Part shown: positions 1 through 9,321 of the stretch, piece after piece
Position numbering within the stretch: the first letter of the stretch is position 1
How the letters are laid out: every line of letters begins with the position of its first letter
Translations under genes and position numbers: made by a program
Source: Mycobacterium sp. 852002-51961_SCH5331710
GTDB lineage: Bacteria; Actinomycetota; Actinomycetes; Mycobacteriales; Mycobacteriaceae
DNA: 64,000 bases
Assembly (NCBI RefSeq): GCF_001665535.1
Contig: NZ_LZSQ01000113.1
Coordinates: 1-64,000, forward strand
Direction: 5' to 3'
The notes under the pieces: model-generated
What the model was told of the DNA's origin: nothing
Databases searched by the model: none
What the model saw: only the letters and a program-made list of their open reading frames with translations

Positions 1-2
1 CC

Positions 3-230
3 TACACCACCCACCCCGGCAGCCGCCTGCTGTTCCCCGACCTGTGCCAACCCACCGCAGCGGCCACCACCGACACCACCACCACCGACACCGACCTCGA
101 CACCGCGCGCACCCTGAAAATGCCGCGCCGCAAACGAACCCGCGCCCAAACCCGCGACAACCACATCACCGACGAACGCCGCCGCAACCAGCCCTACGCC
201 GACGAACGCAACAAACCCCCACCCTTCTAA
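3..230 (+). CDS. DUF222/HNH endonuclease-signature protein (13E12 repeat family), 3' end only
   Basis: The last 75 codons of a gene that begins left of the window. The visible end reads THPGSRLLFPDLC, a Thr/Asp-rich spacer, then MPRRKRTRAQTR and ITDERRRN, ending in PPPF. From knowledge of the family, this Arg-rich tail follows the HNH motif in the mycobacterial 13E12/DUF222 proteins, which are multi-copy and often regarded as relics of mobile or homing elements. The HNH residues themselves are outside the window, so nuclease function cannot be judged. The stop codon overlaps the stop of the converging acyltransferase gene by 3 nt. Confidence 0.75.
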   Translation, partial: YTTHPGSRLLFPDLCQPTAAATTDTTTTDTDLDTARTLKMPRRKRTRAQTRDNHITDERRRNQPYADERNKPPPF

Positions 231-1492
231 GGGCCGTCGGCTGTCAGAGCGACCTCCAACTTCTCGGCGTACGAGTCGATTTCGCCGATCGCGGATTCGG
301 CCGCATGAACGCTGACGGCGATGGTGTCGCCGATGCCGTGGACGCCGTGCGTGAGTCCCATCATCGGAGACAACGCGGGGAAACCGGCCGTGATCACCAC
401 ATGCGAATCTCCGAAGCGCAGATCTGCGGGTCCTCGGTTGACGCTCGAGACGACGGTGTTCCCGGTGACCGTCGGCGAGCGCAACGTCGTATCGAATTTG
501 TCTACGCCCCAACGTAGTAACGCGGCGGGCACCGCAGCCGAGGCGCGGCTGGCCGCGATCATCGCGGGGTGCACGGCACGCCTTCGGCGTCGCTCCAGCT
601 CATCGACGATCCGTTCGATACGCGCGTCAAACGGCATATCCGGATACAGGTTCACGCCCACGTTGCCGAAATGGTTGTGCGCGCGGCGCTCCCCCGCCTT
701 CGCCATCGGCACCTCCGCGCCCAACAGCGACGGGTCATCACCCAACTCCCGCAGGTGCCCGGCCAATGCCGTCGACACCGCGGCCAGCACACCAACCGTC
801 ACCGTCGGCCCCCGAATCTCCGACCGCCGCCGGACCACCGTCCGGATGCTGCGCAGCCCCTCCGGCCGCGCATTGCTCCGCAAGGCTGGACGCGAATCCG
901 CCTGGGGCGGAACCTGTCCGGCCTCGGTATCCCGGACGAGCCGCCCATGCGCTCGCGCCGCTGCAACACCCCGCCACGGCATCCGAAGCCCCCGGAACGG
1001 CTCCGGTGCCGCGATACCCGGTACCGCCGTCTGCCGCCCGAACAACCACGCCGCCAACGCCGATGACCGCATACCGTCCCCCAGCGCATGCGCCACCTGC
1101 AGCACCACGACCGCGCCGACGGCCGCGCCGGGAATCCCCTCGACACCCGGAAAGATGTGCAGTCGCCACGCCATGTCCCGCGGATCGAGTTGGTCCGCAC
1201 TCAACCCCGCCACGGTCGCCAGGCATCCCGACCAGCTGCTGCCTTCGGCGTGCGTCACAAACTGATTCGGCGCGACATCCGCCGACACCCACTGCGGATA
1301 CGTCAGCGCATTGCCGTCCCGCACCCTCATTCGCAACTCGCCACAGCCGCGCGCCCGGTCAACGACTCGCGCCACGGCCGCGTCGAGATCGCCAACGAGG
1401 CCCGCGAAACCATAGAGCAGGAACTGATCACTCGGGATTTTCGCCGACATCCAATACGTCTGCGCATCCACCGTGGCCAGCCGCCGGCTCAT
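227..1492 (-). CDS. WS/DGAT-like acyltransferase, degenerate HHxxxDG motif
   Basis: A 421-residue protein that resembles wax ester synthase/diacylglycerol acyltransferases, which esterify long-chain alcohols or diacylglycerol with acyl-CoA. It opens with the usual DAQTYWM segment. The active-site motif at about residues 134-140 reads AHALGDG: the second His and the DG pair are kept, but the first His of HHxxxDG is Ala. The C-terminal third (GNTVVSSVNRGP, GFPALSPMMGLTHG) fits the DUF1298 half of the family. It is slightly shorter than the usual 450-470 residues. The ATG at 1492 was chosen because the frame opens into the hydrolase gene further upstream; it lies 10 nt after that gene's stop. 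Probably co-transcribed with the hydrolase and the mce operon. Substrate unknown. Confidence 0.8.
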   Translation of the reverse strand: MSRRLATVDAQTYWMSAKIPSDQFLLYGFAGLVGDLDAAVARVVDRARGCGELRMRVRDGNALTYPQWVSADVAPNQFVTHAEGSSWSGCLATVAGLSADQLDPRDMAWRLHIFPGVEGIPGAAVGAVVVLQVAHALGDGMRSSALAAWLFGRQTAVPGIAAPEPFRGLRMPWRGVAAARAHGRLVRDTEAGQVPPQADSRPALRSNARPEGLRSIRTVVRRRSEIRGPTVTVGVLAAVSTALAGHLRELGDDPSLLGAEVPMAKAGERRAHNHFGNVGVNLYPDMPFDARIERIVDELERRRRRAVHPAMIAASRASAAVPAALLRWGVDKFDTTLRSPTVTGNTVVSSVNRGPADLRFGDSHVVITAGFPALSPMMGLTHGVHGIGDTIAVSVHAAESAIGEIDSYAEKLEVALTADGP

Positions 1493-1502
1493 GTCCCCCA
1501 GG

Positions 1503-2414
1503 CTAAGCGCTCGCCGCGCCGATGAAGTCGATGATGTGTCCGGCCACCGCCTCGGGCTGTTCGAGCTGCAGGAAGTGTCCGGCCCGTTCGACCTTGGCGA
1601 CAGCGCTACCCTCCGGCAGCACCCGCTGTACCCAGTGCGCGTAATCAGCTGAGGCACAACCATCGTCGGTGCCATGCAGATACAACGTCGGCAGCTGCGG
1701 CGCGGACAACCAATGCCGATGCAGTTCGGCGTACTGCGCGGGCGGCTTGCTGTTGCGCACGGTGGCCCGGTAGTACCCGAGCGCGGCGCGCCAGTTCTCG
1801 GGCGCGCCGATCGCGTCGAGCACGTGAGCGACATCCTCGGTCGCGTCGTAACCCGGCGACCACTGCCGCCACAACCGAGGCACCACCCACGACGCGGATC
1901 GCTCTGGCAGACCCGGCAATTGGAAATACATGATGTACCAGCTCCGCAGCAGCTGCCTGGGCAACTGCGCAGCGAGTTGCATCGCTTCCGGTGTCCGCCC
2001 GAGCGGCCGGAACGCCGCGGCCAGCGGCACCGACATGATCACGGCCTTCGAGAACGGGCTGTCGGGCATCGCCGCCAGCCCCGCCCCGGCGATCGCTCCC
2101 CAGTCATGTCCGACGAACACGTCGCGGCCCGTCGGACCGGCCGCGTCGAGCACCCGCAGCGCATCGTCCATCAGCGCCCCGACGTGATAGCTGCCGTCGG
2201 ACGCCGTCGACGACGGTGCGTAACCCCGCATGAACGGCGCCACCACCCGCCAACCCGCGTCGACCAACAGCGGCGCCATCTTGCGCCAGCCATACGCGGT
2301 ATCGGGAAAACCGTGCAGACACAACGCGATCGGTGCGCCGACGTCACCCCAACTCAGCGCGCGCAACCGCACGCCCGGCGCTTCGACGGCGATGATCTCG
2401 GGTTCGGCCGCCAC
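1503..2414 (-). CDS. Alpha/beta hydrolase, epoxide hydrolase-like
   Basis: A 303-residue alpha/beta hydrolase. HGFPDTAYGW at about 34-43 supplies the oxyanion-hole HGFP, and the nucleophile elbow VGHDWG carries Asp104, as in epoxide hydrolases and haloalkane dehalogenases rather than Ser esterases. A late acidic residue lies in HGTDDG and the catalytic His is near 280 (AGHFLQLEQP). The reaction is therefore probably hydrolysis through an aspartyl-ester intermediate, but the substrate is unknown. The ATG lies only 5 nt after the stop of the Mce-associated gene, so it probably forms the 3' part of the mce transcript together with the acyltransferase downstream. Confidence 0.85.
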   Translation of the reverse strand: MAAEPEIIAVEAPGVRLRALSWGDVGAPIALCLHGFPDTAYGWRKMAPLLVDAGWRVVAPFMRGYAPSSTASDGSYHVGALMDDALRVLDAAGPTGRDVFVGHDWGAIAGAGLAAMPDSPFSKAVIMSVPLAAAFRPLGRTPEAMQLAAQLPRQLLRSWYIMYFQLPGLPERSASWVVPRLWRQWSPGYDATEDVAHVLDAIGAPENWRAALGYYRATVRNSKPPAQYAELHRHWLSAPQLPTLYLHGTDDGCASADYAHWVQRVLPEGSAVAKVERAGHFLQLEQPEAVAGHIIDFIGAASA

Positions 2415-2419
2415 GGCCT

Positions 2420-3184
2420 CTACACCGGGTCGAACTTCGAGATGAGCCAGCGGTCGTCGATCTTCTCCAGCGTCACCCGCACAGAGGAAGCCGTATCCGT
2501 CGGAGCATCCTGGCCGACGACCACGGTCTGGTTGACGAACACCAGCACGACGGCCTCGTTGGGATCGGCCGACACCGATGCCGCCGCCGGCACCGACGCC
2601 ACCGCGGAGATCTGCTTCTGCTTCGCCCCGGGGATCACGATGTCGTTGATGAGCCCGGTGTAGGACTCCTCGAACTCACCGGTCAGCAGCGACCGTGCGT
2701 CGTTGAGTTGTTGTTCGACGGTGTCCGGTTTGTACGAGAGCATCGCCACCGTGCTGTCCTTAGCGACCTGTACCGTTTCGGCGCGCGCCACGTCTGAATT
2801 GCGCACCGAGTTGTCGATCCACTTCAGATAGCCCGCCCCGGCCGCCAACAGCAGCGCAAGCGCGGGCAGCACGCCGAACGCGACGACGCGGGCCCAGTTG
2901 ACGCGCCGCTTGGGGGCGGCCTCCGCGGACTCGGTGGTCTCCTCCGCGGCGGTGGTCTCCTCAGCAGCCGTCGTCTCCGCGGACTCGGTGGTGTCCTCGG
3001 CGGCGGCGGTGCTCCCAGTGGTGGTCTCAGCAGTCGTCTCCGCCGCAGCGGGAGCCTCGGCCGTCTCCGCCGTCGACTCCGTCAACTCGACCGCCTCGGA
3101 CGTCGACTCCGTGCCCTTCTCGGCGGACTCGTCGGTGGTGGCGCCGTCGGGGTTGCGCCTCGGAAGTCGGTGTCTCTTGCTCAC
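2420..3184 (-). CDS. Mce-associated membrane protein (Mas), acidic Thr/Glu-rich N-tail
   Basis: A 254-residue single-pass protein. Residues 1-90 are a low-complexity cytoplasmic tail with repeated ETT/AEETT units, followed by PKRR, a transmembrane helix at about 99-120, and an extracytoplasmic alpha/beta domain ending WLISKFDPV, typical of Mce-associated proteins encoded after mceF. In known systems Mas proteins stabilise or assist the Mce lipid transporter. Its start overlaps the stop of the preceding Mas gene by ATGA. The tail repeats are in-frame codon repeats, not a DNA repeat element. Confidence 0.85.
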   Translation of the reverse strand: MSKRHRLPRRNPDGATTDESAEKGTESTSEAVELTESTAETAEAPAAAETTAETTTGSTAAAEDTTESAETTAAEETTAAEETTESAEAAPKRRVNWARVVAFGVLPALALLLAAGAGYLKWIDNSVRNSDVARAETVQVAKDSTVAMLSYKPDTVEQQLNDARSLLTGEFEESYTGLINDIVIPGAKQKQISAVASVPAAASVSADPNEAVVLVFVNQTVVVGQDAPTDTASSVRVTLEKIDDRWLISKFDPV

Positions 3185-3852
3185 GGTACGAACTCCACAT
3201 TCGAGATCTTGGCCTCGTCCTCGCCGGTCTTCTGCACCGTGATCCTCATCCGCCAGGACCGCGGCTGTTGCTCGGGCGCCCCGGCATTGGTCGTGTTGAC
3301 GGTGACGGCCACCAGCACCCGGGCCTCGTTGTCGTCGGACGACTCGATCCCCGCCTCAGAGATCTTGCCTTCAGACTTGGACTGCGCCTGTTTGACGACC
3401 TGGACGAACGGCTGCGAACGCGCCTGGAAGTCGTCGTAGAACGTGCCGGTCGACGAATCCAGGACGCGCTGCACGTCCTCCTCGGCGTGCTCATGGCTGA
3501 TCGTGGTGAGGTTCAGCGCGCCCTGCCGCCCGACCTGCAGAAACAGGTTCTGAAGATCTTCGGCCTTATGCGACTCGTACGCCCGGTATCCGAGCCAACC
3601 GGTCAGCGCGGCCAGGGCCACCACGACCACCAGGCCGACGATGGTCGCCAGCTTTACGTGCGACATCGGCTGCTTGGGCGCTGCGGGCTCGGCGTCCTCT
3701 TCTGCACTCTGCGCGGCGTCGAAATCCTCGGCGTCGCCGGTGTCTTCGGCCGTTTCGGCAGCCGGCGTCGTCGACTCGGGACCTTCGGCGGCGGCATCGA
3801 CGTCGGGGGTCGACCCGCTCACGTCCTCGCCGGGAGTGGTCTCGTCTGCCAT
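3181..3852 (-). CDS. Mce-associated membrane protein (Mas)
   Basis: A 223-residue single-pass protein built like its neighbour: an acidic cytoplasmic tail (residues 1-60), a transmembrane segment at about 67-89, and an outer domain of NTF2-like Mas type ending ISNVEFVP. The ATG is preceded by AGAGGAA, a good ribosome binding site, and 133 nt separate it from mceF. That is the longest gap inside the operon, and it contains a TATGGT box on the minus strand that could give a secondary promoter. Probably an accessory subunit of the Mce lipid import complex. Confidence 0.85.
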   Translation of the reverse strand: MADETTPGEDVSGSTPDVDAAAEGPESTTPAAETAEDTGDAEDFDAAQSAEEDAEPAAPKQPMSHVKLATIVGLVVVVALAALTGWLGYRAYESHKAEDLQNLFLQVGRQGALNLTTISHEHAEEDVQRVLDSSTGTFYDDFQARSQPFVQVVKQAQSKSEGKISEAGIESSDDNEARVLVAVTVNTTNAGAPEQQPRSWRMRITVQKTGEDEAKISNVEFVP

Positions 3853-3985
3853 CTACGTTCCTCTGCGGCCCGCGGGCCAAGTCGTGATCGGGTACACAGG
3901 TCGGCTACAACCTACGCGCAGGACACCATAGCGTCGGAACCTGGCCGTGGAGGGGCACCACGTCCGGATCGACTGAGATTAGGTG

Positions 3986-5491
3986 TCAGCTTCCCGGCGG
4001 GATGAGCATCGACTGCCAGGGCCTCTCGCCCGACGCGCCGTTCGCCAGGTTCGACTGCGTGTACACCTTGCCGTCCGGTCCGACGTAGGACCCCGACGCG
4101 GGATCGTATTCGGCGGCCGTGACAGCGGGCAGCGGCGGCGTACCCGGCGGCGGAGGCGTCAGCTCGGCGAGCGGCACATCCGGCGGCACATGCGGGATGG
4201 GCTGGCCCGACAGCGTCGCGTTCGGATCGCCCTTCCAGTTGTAGCCGTCGTTGAGCGGCACGTACTGCTCGTCGCTCTCGCACATCTGCCACGTCGGCGC
4301 CCGCTTACCCGGCACTGTGACACACGGCAGGTTGCGCGCGCCGCGGACGTTGAACGGGGCATCCTGCGGCGTCCGGCAGTACAGATCACCCTTCGGCCGG
4401 TCGGGATAGTCCTCGAACACCGGCACGCGCTGCTGCTGGGGCGGCAGGAACCCCGTCGTGCAGGGCGGCGGCAGGTTCTGCGGTGGCAGCGGCAGCGGCG
4501 CAGGGAGGGCCGGGAGGATCGCGTTCAGGTTGAAGATGAGCGCATCGCCCATGTAGTCCTGCTTGGTGTTGCGCTTGTGCACGCCCACCGCCTGAGTGAC
4601 CGCGGTGCCCTGCGGCAGCAACACCAGGAACTGTTCGAGGCTCGGCTGGTACTTGAGGGCGACCTCGCCGACGCTGGCCAGGTTGGCCAGCACGATCGGC
4701 AGCGTGGGTTGCAACCGGTCGAACAGCGCACGCGCCTCTTCGGCTGCGCCGGGGGTCTTTTCGAGGACGCCCGCCAACGCCGGATCCTGGCTCTGCAGCT
4801 GACTGGTGATGTCGGCGAGGTTCGCCGCCCACGCCTGGATCGAATCCGACGTCTCGGTCTGGCTGTCCAGCACCGGCTTCGACTCGTCGATCAGCGTGAG
4901 CAGCGGATCGAGGTTCTTGCGGGCGTCGATGGCGAGCGTCGTACTGCCACTGACCAATCGCCGCAGTTCGGGTCCTAGGCCGCCCACCGCGACGTAGGCC
5001 TCGTCGACGACGGTCTTCAGGTTCTCCTGCGGAATGGCTTGCAGGCCGTGGGCCGTGTCGTTGAGCACCGTGTTGATGTCGGTAGGCACCCGAGCGCGGC
5101 TCGCGGGGATCACGTCGCCGTTTCTCAGCTCCGGGCCGTCCCCGCTGCGCGGAAGCAATTGGACGAACTGCTCGCCAACGGCCGACACGCTGTGCACCTC
5201 GGCCTCGAGGTCGGCGGGAATCCGGATGTCGGAGTTGAGCGACAACACCGCCTGGACGCCGGTGTCGGTGAGTTCGACGCTTTTCACCTCGCCGGCCTGC
5301 ACGCCGCGATAGGTGACGTTGGCCCGCGGGTAGAGCCCGCCCGTTTCCGGCAGTTCGAGGGTGACGCGATACTGCCCCACGCCGAGCAGGTCCGGCAGCC
5401 GCATGTAGCCGAAGACCATGATCGCGAGCGCGACGGTGGCGATCATCGCGAAGATCGCGATCTGGATGAGGATCCGGCGGGTCATTCTCAT
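3986..5491 (-). CDS. MceF-family substrate-binding protein
   Basis: A 501-residue MceF. One N-terminal transmembrane anchor (about 6-28) is followed by the MlaD/MCE domain (ETGGLYPRANVTYRGVQAGEV) and a long helical region thought to form the periplasmic lipid channel. The C-terminal 170 residues are Pro-rich with paired cysteines, common in MceF. The start at 5491 (MRMTRR) is one nt after the mceE stop; an alternative ATG is two codons later. It acts as one of six heteromeric Mce subunits that carry lipids across the envelope, energised by a separately encoded MceG ATPase that is not in this window. Confidence 0.92.
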   Translation of the reverse strand: MRMTRRILIQIAIFAMIATVALAIMVFGYMRLPDLLGVGQYRVTLELPETGGLYPRANVTYRGVQAGEVKSVELTDTGVQAVLSLNSDIRIPADLEAEVHSVSAVGEQFVQLLPRSGDGPELRNGDVIPASRARVPTDINTVLNDTAHGLQAIPQENLKTVVDEAYVAVGGLGPELRRLVSGSTTLAIDARKNLDPLLTLIDESKPVLDSQTETSDSIQAWAANLADITSQLQSQDPALAGVLEKTPGAAEEARALFDRLQPTLPIVLANLASVGEVALKYQPSLEQFLVLLPQGTAVTQAVGVHKRNTKQDYMGDALIFNLNAILPALPAPLPLPPQNLPPPCTTGFLPPQQQRVPVFEDYPDRPKGDLYCRTPQDAPFNVRGARNLPCVTVPGKRAPTWQMCESDEQYVPLNDGYNWKGDPNATLSGQPIPHVPPDVPLAELTPPPPGTPPLPAVTAAEYDPASGSYVGPDGKVYTQSNLANGASGERPWQSMLIPPGS

Positions 5492-5492
5492 G

Positions 5493-6644
5493 TCACGGCC
5501 CCTGATCCCAGCGATACGGCGCAACCAGCGGGTTGCCGCCCGGTGGCGGCACGTTGTGGTTGCACGGGCTGGGGAACTGTCCGATGGTGCGTCCCCACTG
5601 CAGCTCCAGCCACGTCAAGTTGCACTCGAACCGCGTCCCGGTGAAGAAGCCCGAGTCGATGCGGCTCAACGTCAGATCAAGTATCAACGTCAGGTTTGCG
5701 TAATCGCCGCGCATCCAGTTCAGCAGCGTTTCTTTCGGGAACGGGAAGGTGGGCAGGAAGCTCAGCGCGCGGGTGAGCGCAGGGCCGGCATTGGCCAGTT
5801 CCTGCAACACCACGCCCAGGTCCTTGAGCTCCTGCACGAGCGCTTCCTTGGTCTGGTTGACCGAGTCGGCGGCGAGCGCACTGAACCTGCCGAGCTGGGT
5901 CAGCGCCTCGGCGAGGTTCTCTCGCTGGTCCCGGAGTACGGCCAACGCATCGGGAATGGTCCGTAAAGCCTTGTCCACCACTGGCTTCTGCTCGGCGAAC
6001 TGCCCGATCAGGTTGTTCAAACCCTCGGTGGCCTCGATGATGTCCTGCTTCTGATCGTCGAGATGGCCGATCGCGATGTCGAGCTGCTCGATCAGGCTGC
6101 GCAGGTCGTTCTCGCGGCCGGTGAAGGCGATGCTCAGCGCCTCGGTGATGTCGTGGATGTTGCCGATACCGCCGCCGTTGAGCAGCAGTGCGACCGAGGC
6201 CAAGGCCTGCTCGGTGCTGGGATACGCGCTCGACGACGACAGCGGGATCAGCGAGCCTTCCTTCAGCTTGCCTTGCGGCGCAACGTCTGTGGGCGGTGCC
6301 AGTTCGATGTGCAACGAACCCAGCAAGCTGGTCACGCCGAGCTTGGCGGTCGAATTTGCCGGCAGGTCGACGTTGCCGTTGAGCTCCATCGTCACCAACG
6401 CGTGCCAGTCCTGGCGTTGGATCTTGGTGACGTGACCGACGTTCACATCCGCGACGCGTACGCGAGAGTTCGGTTCGATGTTGTCGACGTCGGGCATCTG
6501 CGCCTGGATCGTGAACGCCCCCGGCCCAGTGCCTTCGACGCCCGGCAGCGGAACGGAGTTCAGCCCGCGCCAGTCCGAACAGCCGGACAACACCAGCGCC
6601 GACGCCGCGACGGCGACAGCTACGCGGATCAACCTGCGCCCCAT
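5493..6644 (-). CDS. MceE-family lipoprotein
   Basis: A 383-residue protein with a lipoprotein signal: Arg-rich start, hydrophobic core and the lipobox LSGC near residue 22. The MCE domain (PNSRVRVADVNVGHVTKIQ) and a coiled helical tail follow, ending GGNPLVAPYRW. Lipidation of the E subunit is a standard feature of actinobacterial mce operons. The frame stays open far upstream into mceD, so the start was set at the ATG that shares a nucleotide with the mceD stop (TGATG) and begins the signal peptide. Confidence 0.93.
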   Translation of the reverse strand: MGRRLIRVAVAVAASALVLSGCSDWRGLNSVPLPGVEGTGPGAFTIQAQMPDVDNIEPNSRVRVADVNVGHVTKIQRQDWHALVTMELNGNVDLPANSTAKLGVTSLLGSLHIELAPPTDVAPQGKLKEGSLIPLSSSSAYPSTEQALASVALLLNGGGIGNIHDITEALSIAFTGRENDLRSLIEQLDIAIGHLDDQKQDIIEATEGLNNLIGQFAEQKPVVDKALRTIPDALAVLRDQRENLAEALTQLGRFSALAADSVNQTKEALVQELKDLGVVLQELANAGPALTRALSFLPTFPFPKETLLNWMRGDYANLTLILDLTLSRIDSGFFTGTRFECNLTWLELQWGRTIGQFPSPCNHNVPPPGGNPLVAPYRWDQGP

Positions 6645-7972
6645 CACGGCCCCATCCCAGGCGGCACCATCAGCCCGTGCAGACCGTCGGCCGGATTGGT
6701 CGTCACCGGCGCCTCCGCGGCGAGCGGCGGACCGGCCGGCGGCGGCGCGGGTTGCGCCATCGCCGACGGTGGCGGCGGAGCCTGCGCCGGAACAGGTTGC
6801 GGCGGAATGTAGTCGGGACGCAACCAGTCCTCGCTGTAGGTGAGCTCGTTCGGCCTCGTAGAGGCGCCCGAGAACACGTTCTGCATGATCGGCAGGAAGT
6901 TGTACTCGCGGTTCTTCAGGATCGGCGCCATGTACTGCACGCACAACTTCGCCGACTGTTCGGCGCCCAGCCGCGACGCCGCCTGGATCGCACCGCACAG
7001 GAAGGACAGCGGGTTGGCGAAGTTGTTGAGCATCGGCACGCTGCTGACCGCGCCCTGCGCGGGCTGCCAGATGTTCACATAATTCTGCAGCGTGTTGGGC
7101 GCGACGTGCAGGAACTGCTTGACGTCGGCCAGGCTGTCGGTCAACGCCTGGGTCACACCGGCCAACTTGTCCGACGTGGTGCCCAACGTCTCGCGGTTGT
7201 CCGCCACGAACGTCTGCACCTCGCCGACGACGTTGTTGAGATCGCGCACGGCGTTGGCGACTTCGTCGGGATTGTTGGCCAGCAGTCCCGTCACGGTCGC
7301 CAGGTTCTGGTTGAGCTGACGCATCACGTCGGTGCTGTCCTGCAACGCCGACACCAACAGCGCCAGATTCTTGACGGTGGAGAAGACGTCGGTGCTCTTG
7401 TCGCCCAGCGCCGTAACCGCCTGCGACAGTTTGATGACGGTGTCGCGGATGTTGGCGCCTTCTCCGCGCAGGTTGTCGGCGGTGGTGTTGATGAGCGATC
7501 CCAGCGGGCTCACTCCCCCGGGCTCTGTCGGCTGCAGTGTCTTGGCGAGCTTCTCCAACTGCTGCCGCACCTGGTCCCATTCGACGGGAACTGCGGTGCG
7601 GCTCTGCGGAATGACCGCGTCGTTCTTCAGCACCGGCCCTCCGGTGTAGGCGGGCGTGAGCTGGACGCTGCGCGCCGTCACGACGGAGGGCGACAGGATC
7701 GCGGCCTTCGCGTCGGCCGGGACCTTGTGCTTGCTGTCGTACCAGAACGAGATCTTGACGCGTTCGGGCTGCGGTTCGATCGACTCGATCTCGCCGACCC
7801 GCACGCCGATGATGCGGACCGCGTCGCCCGGATAGATGCCGTTGGCGTTCTCGAAGTAGGCGACGACATGTGTGCGGTTGACCCGTTCGGTGTTGCGGAA
7901 CAACACGATTGCGCCGCCGGCCAGGATCACGACCAGCGCGGCGGCCAACAGGTTGCGGGCGGAGCGCGTCAT
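6644..7972 (-). CDS. MceD-family substrate-binding protein
   Basis: A 442-residue protein: N-terminal membrane anchor (about 7-25), MCE domain with NGIYPGDAVRIIGVRVGEIESIEP, a helical barrel-forming region rich in Asn/Gln/Val, and a Pro/Ala-rich C-terminal tail. It overlaps mceC by ATGA and mceE by one nucleotide, as expected of subunits made in fixed ratio. Subunit of the predicted lipid import complex. Confidence 0.92.
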   Translation of the reverse strand: MTRSARNLLAAALVVILAGGAIVLFRNTERVNRTHVVAYFENANGIYPGDAVRIIGVRVGEIESIEPQPERVKISFWYDSKHKVPADAKAAILSPSVVTARSVQLTPAYTGGPVLKNDAVIPQSRTAVPVEWDQVRQQLEKLAKTLQPTEPGGVSPLGSLINTTADNLRGEGANIRDTVIKLSQAVTALGDKSTDVFSTVKNLALLVSALQDSTDVMRQLNQNLATVTGLLANNPDEVANAVRDLNNVVGEVQTFVADNRETLGTTSDKLAGVTQALTDSLADVKQFLHVAPNTLQNYVNIWQPAQGAVSSVPMLNNFANPLSFLCGAIQAASRLGAEQSAKLCVQYMAPILKNREYNFLPIMQNVFSGASTRPNELTYSEDWLRPDYIPPQPVPAQAPPPPSAMAQPAPPPAGPPLAAEAPVTTNPADGLHGLMVPPGMGP

Positions 7973-9321
7973 TGTCCGCCCTCCGATGGTGCGAGATGGT
8001 CCACGGCGCCCGGTGCGGGCACCGCGACCGGGGACGGCGTCGGGTCAGGCGTCGACTGCAACCCGGGCGGCGCGATCGCGGGCGGTCCGGGCGGCGGTCC
8101 GCCAGGCGGCGGCGCCGGAATCGGTTCGCGGTACGGGTAGCAACCCGGACCGGGCAACGGCAGGCCCGGGAACCCACACGCACGGTCCTCGGGGTTGCCG
8201 GTGATGGCGTCGGGAACCGTCAGGCGCGGTTCGCCACCCTGACCCGTGCGCGGGAAGGGCACCGGCAGCGCGGGCGTCCCGGGCTGCCCGACCTGCGGGT
8301 CGGTGAGTTCGGAGGGCAACTTCACGTTCGGGTCCAGGCCCAGATCGGAGAACGCGGCGTCGATGAACGGCTGCAGGAACTGCCCCGGAAGCAGGTTGGC
8401 CACATAGGTTTTGAAGAACGGGCCACCGGACACCGACTCGCCGAGTGACATCGAATAGTCGGTGAGCAGCTCGAGCGACTTCTGCAGGCGTTCCTTGCGG
8501 TTGTCGATGATCGTCAGGACGCCGTTGAGCTTCTCGAGGGCCGGTTTCATGGTCTCGCGGTTCTCGGCGATGAAACCGCCCAACTGCCTGCTGAGTGCCG
8601 AGATGTTGCCCGAGACCTCATCCAGCGCCGCGCTCTGGCTCCTCAGCTCGGCCAGCAGTGCGTTGGTGTTGTTGACCAGGCTGACGATCTGGTTGCTGCG
8701 TTCGGCCAGCACCGTGGTGGCCTTGTTCGCGTTGCCCAGCAAGCCGCGAAGTTGCTCATCGCGCTGGTTCAGCGTGTCGGAGAACCGCGCCACGCCTTCG
8801 ATCGCGACGCGCAGTTCTGGCGGCGTCTCGGAGAACGTGTCGGCCAAGACGCGCAGCGAATCGGACAACTGGTTGGTGTTCAGGCCGCTGATCGCCATCG
8901 CCAACTCGCCCAACGCATCCGGCAGTTCGTACGGCGCCGTCGTGCGGTCGAGGGGAATCGTGCCCTCCTGTCGCCCTTCACCGCGCGACGTGACCTCGAG
9001 GATCTTCGTGCCCAGCAGACCCTGGGTCTTGATCGCCGCCTCGGTGCGCTCACCGATTCGGATGTGCTTGGCGACGGTGAATTTCACCAGCGCGCGCGAC
9101 CCGTCCAGCTCGATCGACTGGACCTGGCCCACCTCGAAACCGGAAACCTGAACGGCCTCACCGGGTTCCAGCCCGCCCACTTCGGAAAAATAGGCCGAGT
9201 ACTCGTTGCCCTTCAGGAACGGCAGCCGCTGGTAGTTCAGCGACCCCAGCACGATGGCGATCGTCAACGCCAGACCGACGGCGCCGATGACCAATTGGTT
9301 GCGTTCGGAGAAAGGCCTCAT
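7969..9321 (-). CDS. MceC-family substrate-binding protein
   Basis: A 450-residue protein: N-terminal anchor (about 10-28), MCE domain (GGLEPGEAVQVSGFEVGQVQSIEL), long helical region, and a C-terminus of about 80 residues dominated by Pro and Gly. The start at 9321 (MRPFSERNQ) was preferred over an in-frame ATG four codons upstream because it gives the ATGA overlap with mceB seen at other joints of this operon. Confidence 0.92.
   Translation of the reverse strand: MRPFSERNQLVIGAVGLALTIAIVLGSLNYQRLPFLKGNEYSAYFSEVGGLEPGEAVQVSGFEVGQVQSIELDGSRALVKFTVAKHIRIGERTEAAIKTQGLLGTKILEVTSRGEGRQEGTIPLDRTTAPYELPDALGELAMAISGLNTNQLSDSLRVLADTFSETPPELRVAIEGVARFSDTLNQRDEQLRGLLGNANKATTVLAERSNQIVSLVNNTNALLAELRSQSAALDEVSGNISALSRQLGGFIAENRETMKPALEKLNGVLTIIDNRKERLQKSLELLTDYSMSLGESVSGGPFFKTYVANLLPGQFLQPFIDAAFSDLGLDPNVKLPSELTDPQVGQPGTPALPVPFPRTGQGGEPRLTVPDAITGNPEDRACGFPGLPLPGPGCYPYREPIPAPPPGGPPPGPPAIAPPGLQSTPDPTPSPVAVPAPGAVDHLAPSEGGQ

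Noticed and set aside
2890..3120. Repetitive ggtctcctc-like DNA
   Set aside because: These are in-frame Thr/Glu codon repeats of a Mas protein tail; spacing and sequence vary, so it is not a CRISPR array or DNA repeat element.
3867..3878. GGCCCGCGGGCC, a 12-bp palindrome before the first Mas gene
   Set aside because: Pure G/C palindromes of this size are expected by chance in this DNA, and nothing around it suggests a site.
6871..6882. AGAACACGTTCT, a palindrome resembling a KstR half-site pair
   Set aside because: It lies inside mceD coding sequence and lacks the outer T and A of TNNAACNNGTTNNA.
5493..8183. An 896-codon open frame spanning mceE and part of mceC-D
   Set aside because: Only the last 383 codons (lipoprotein mceE) look like protein; the rest is Arg-rich noise antiparallel in sense to the clear mceD and mceC frames, common in high-GC DNA.
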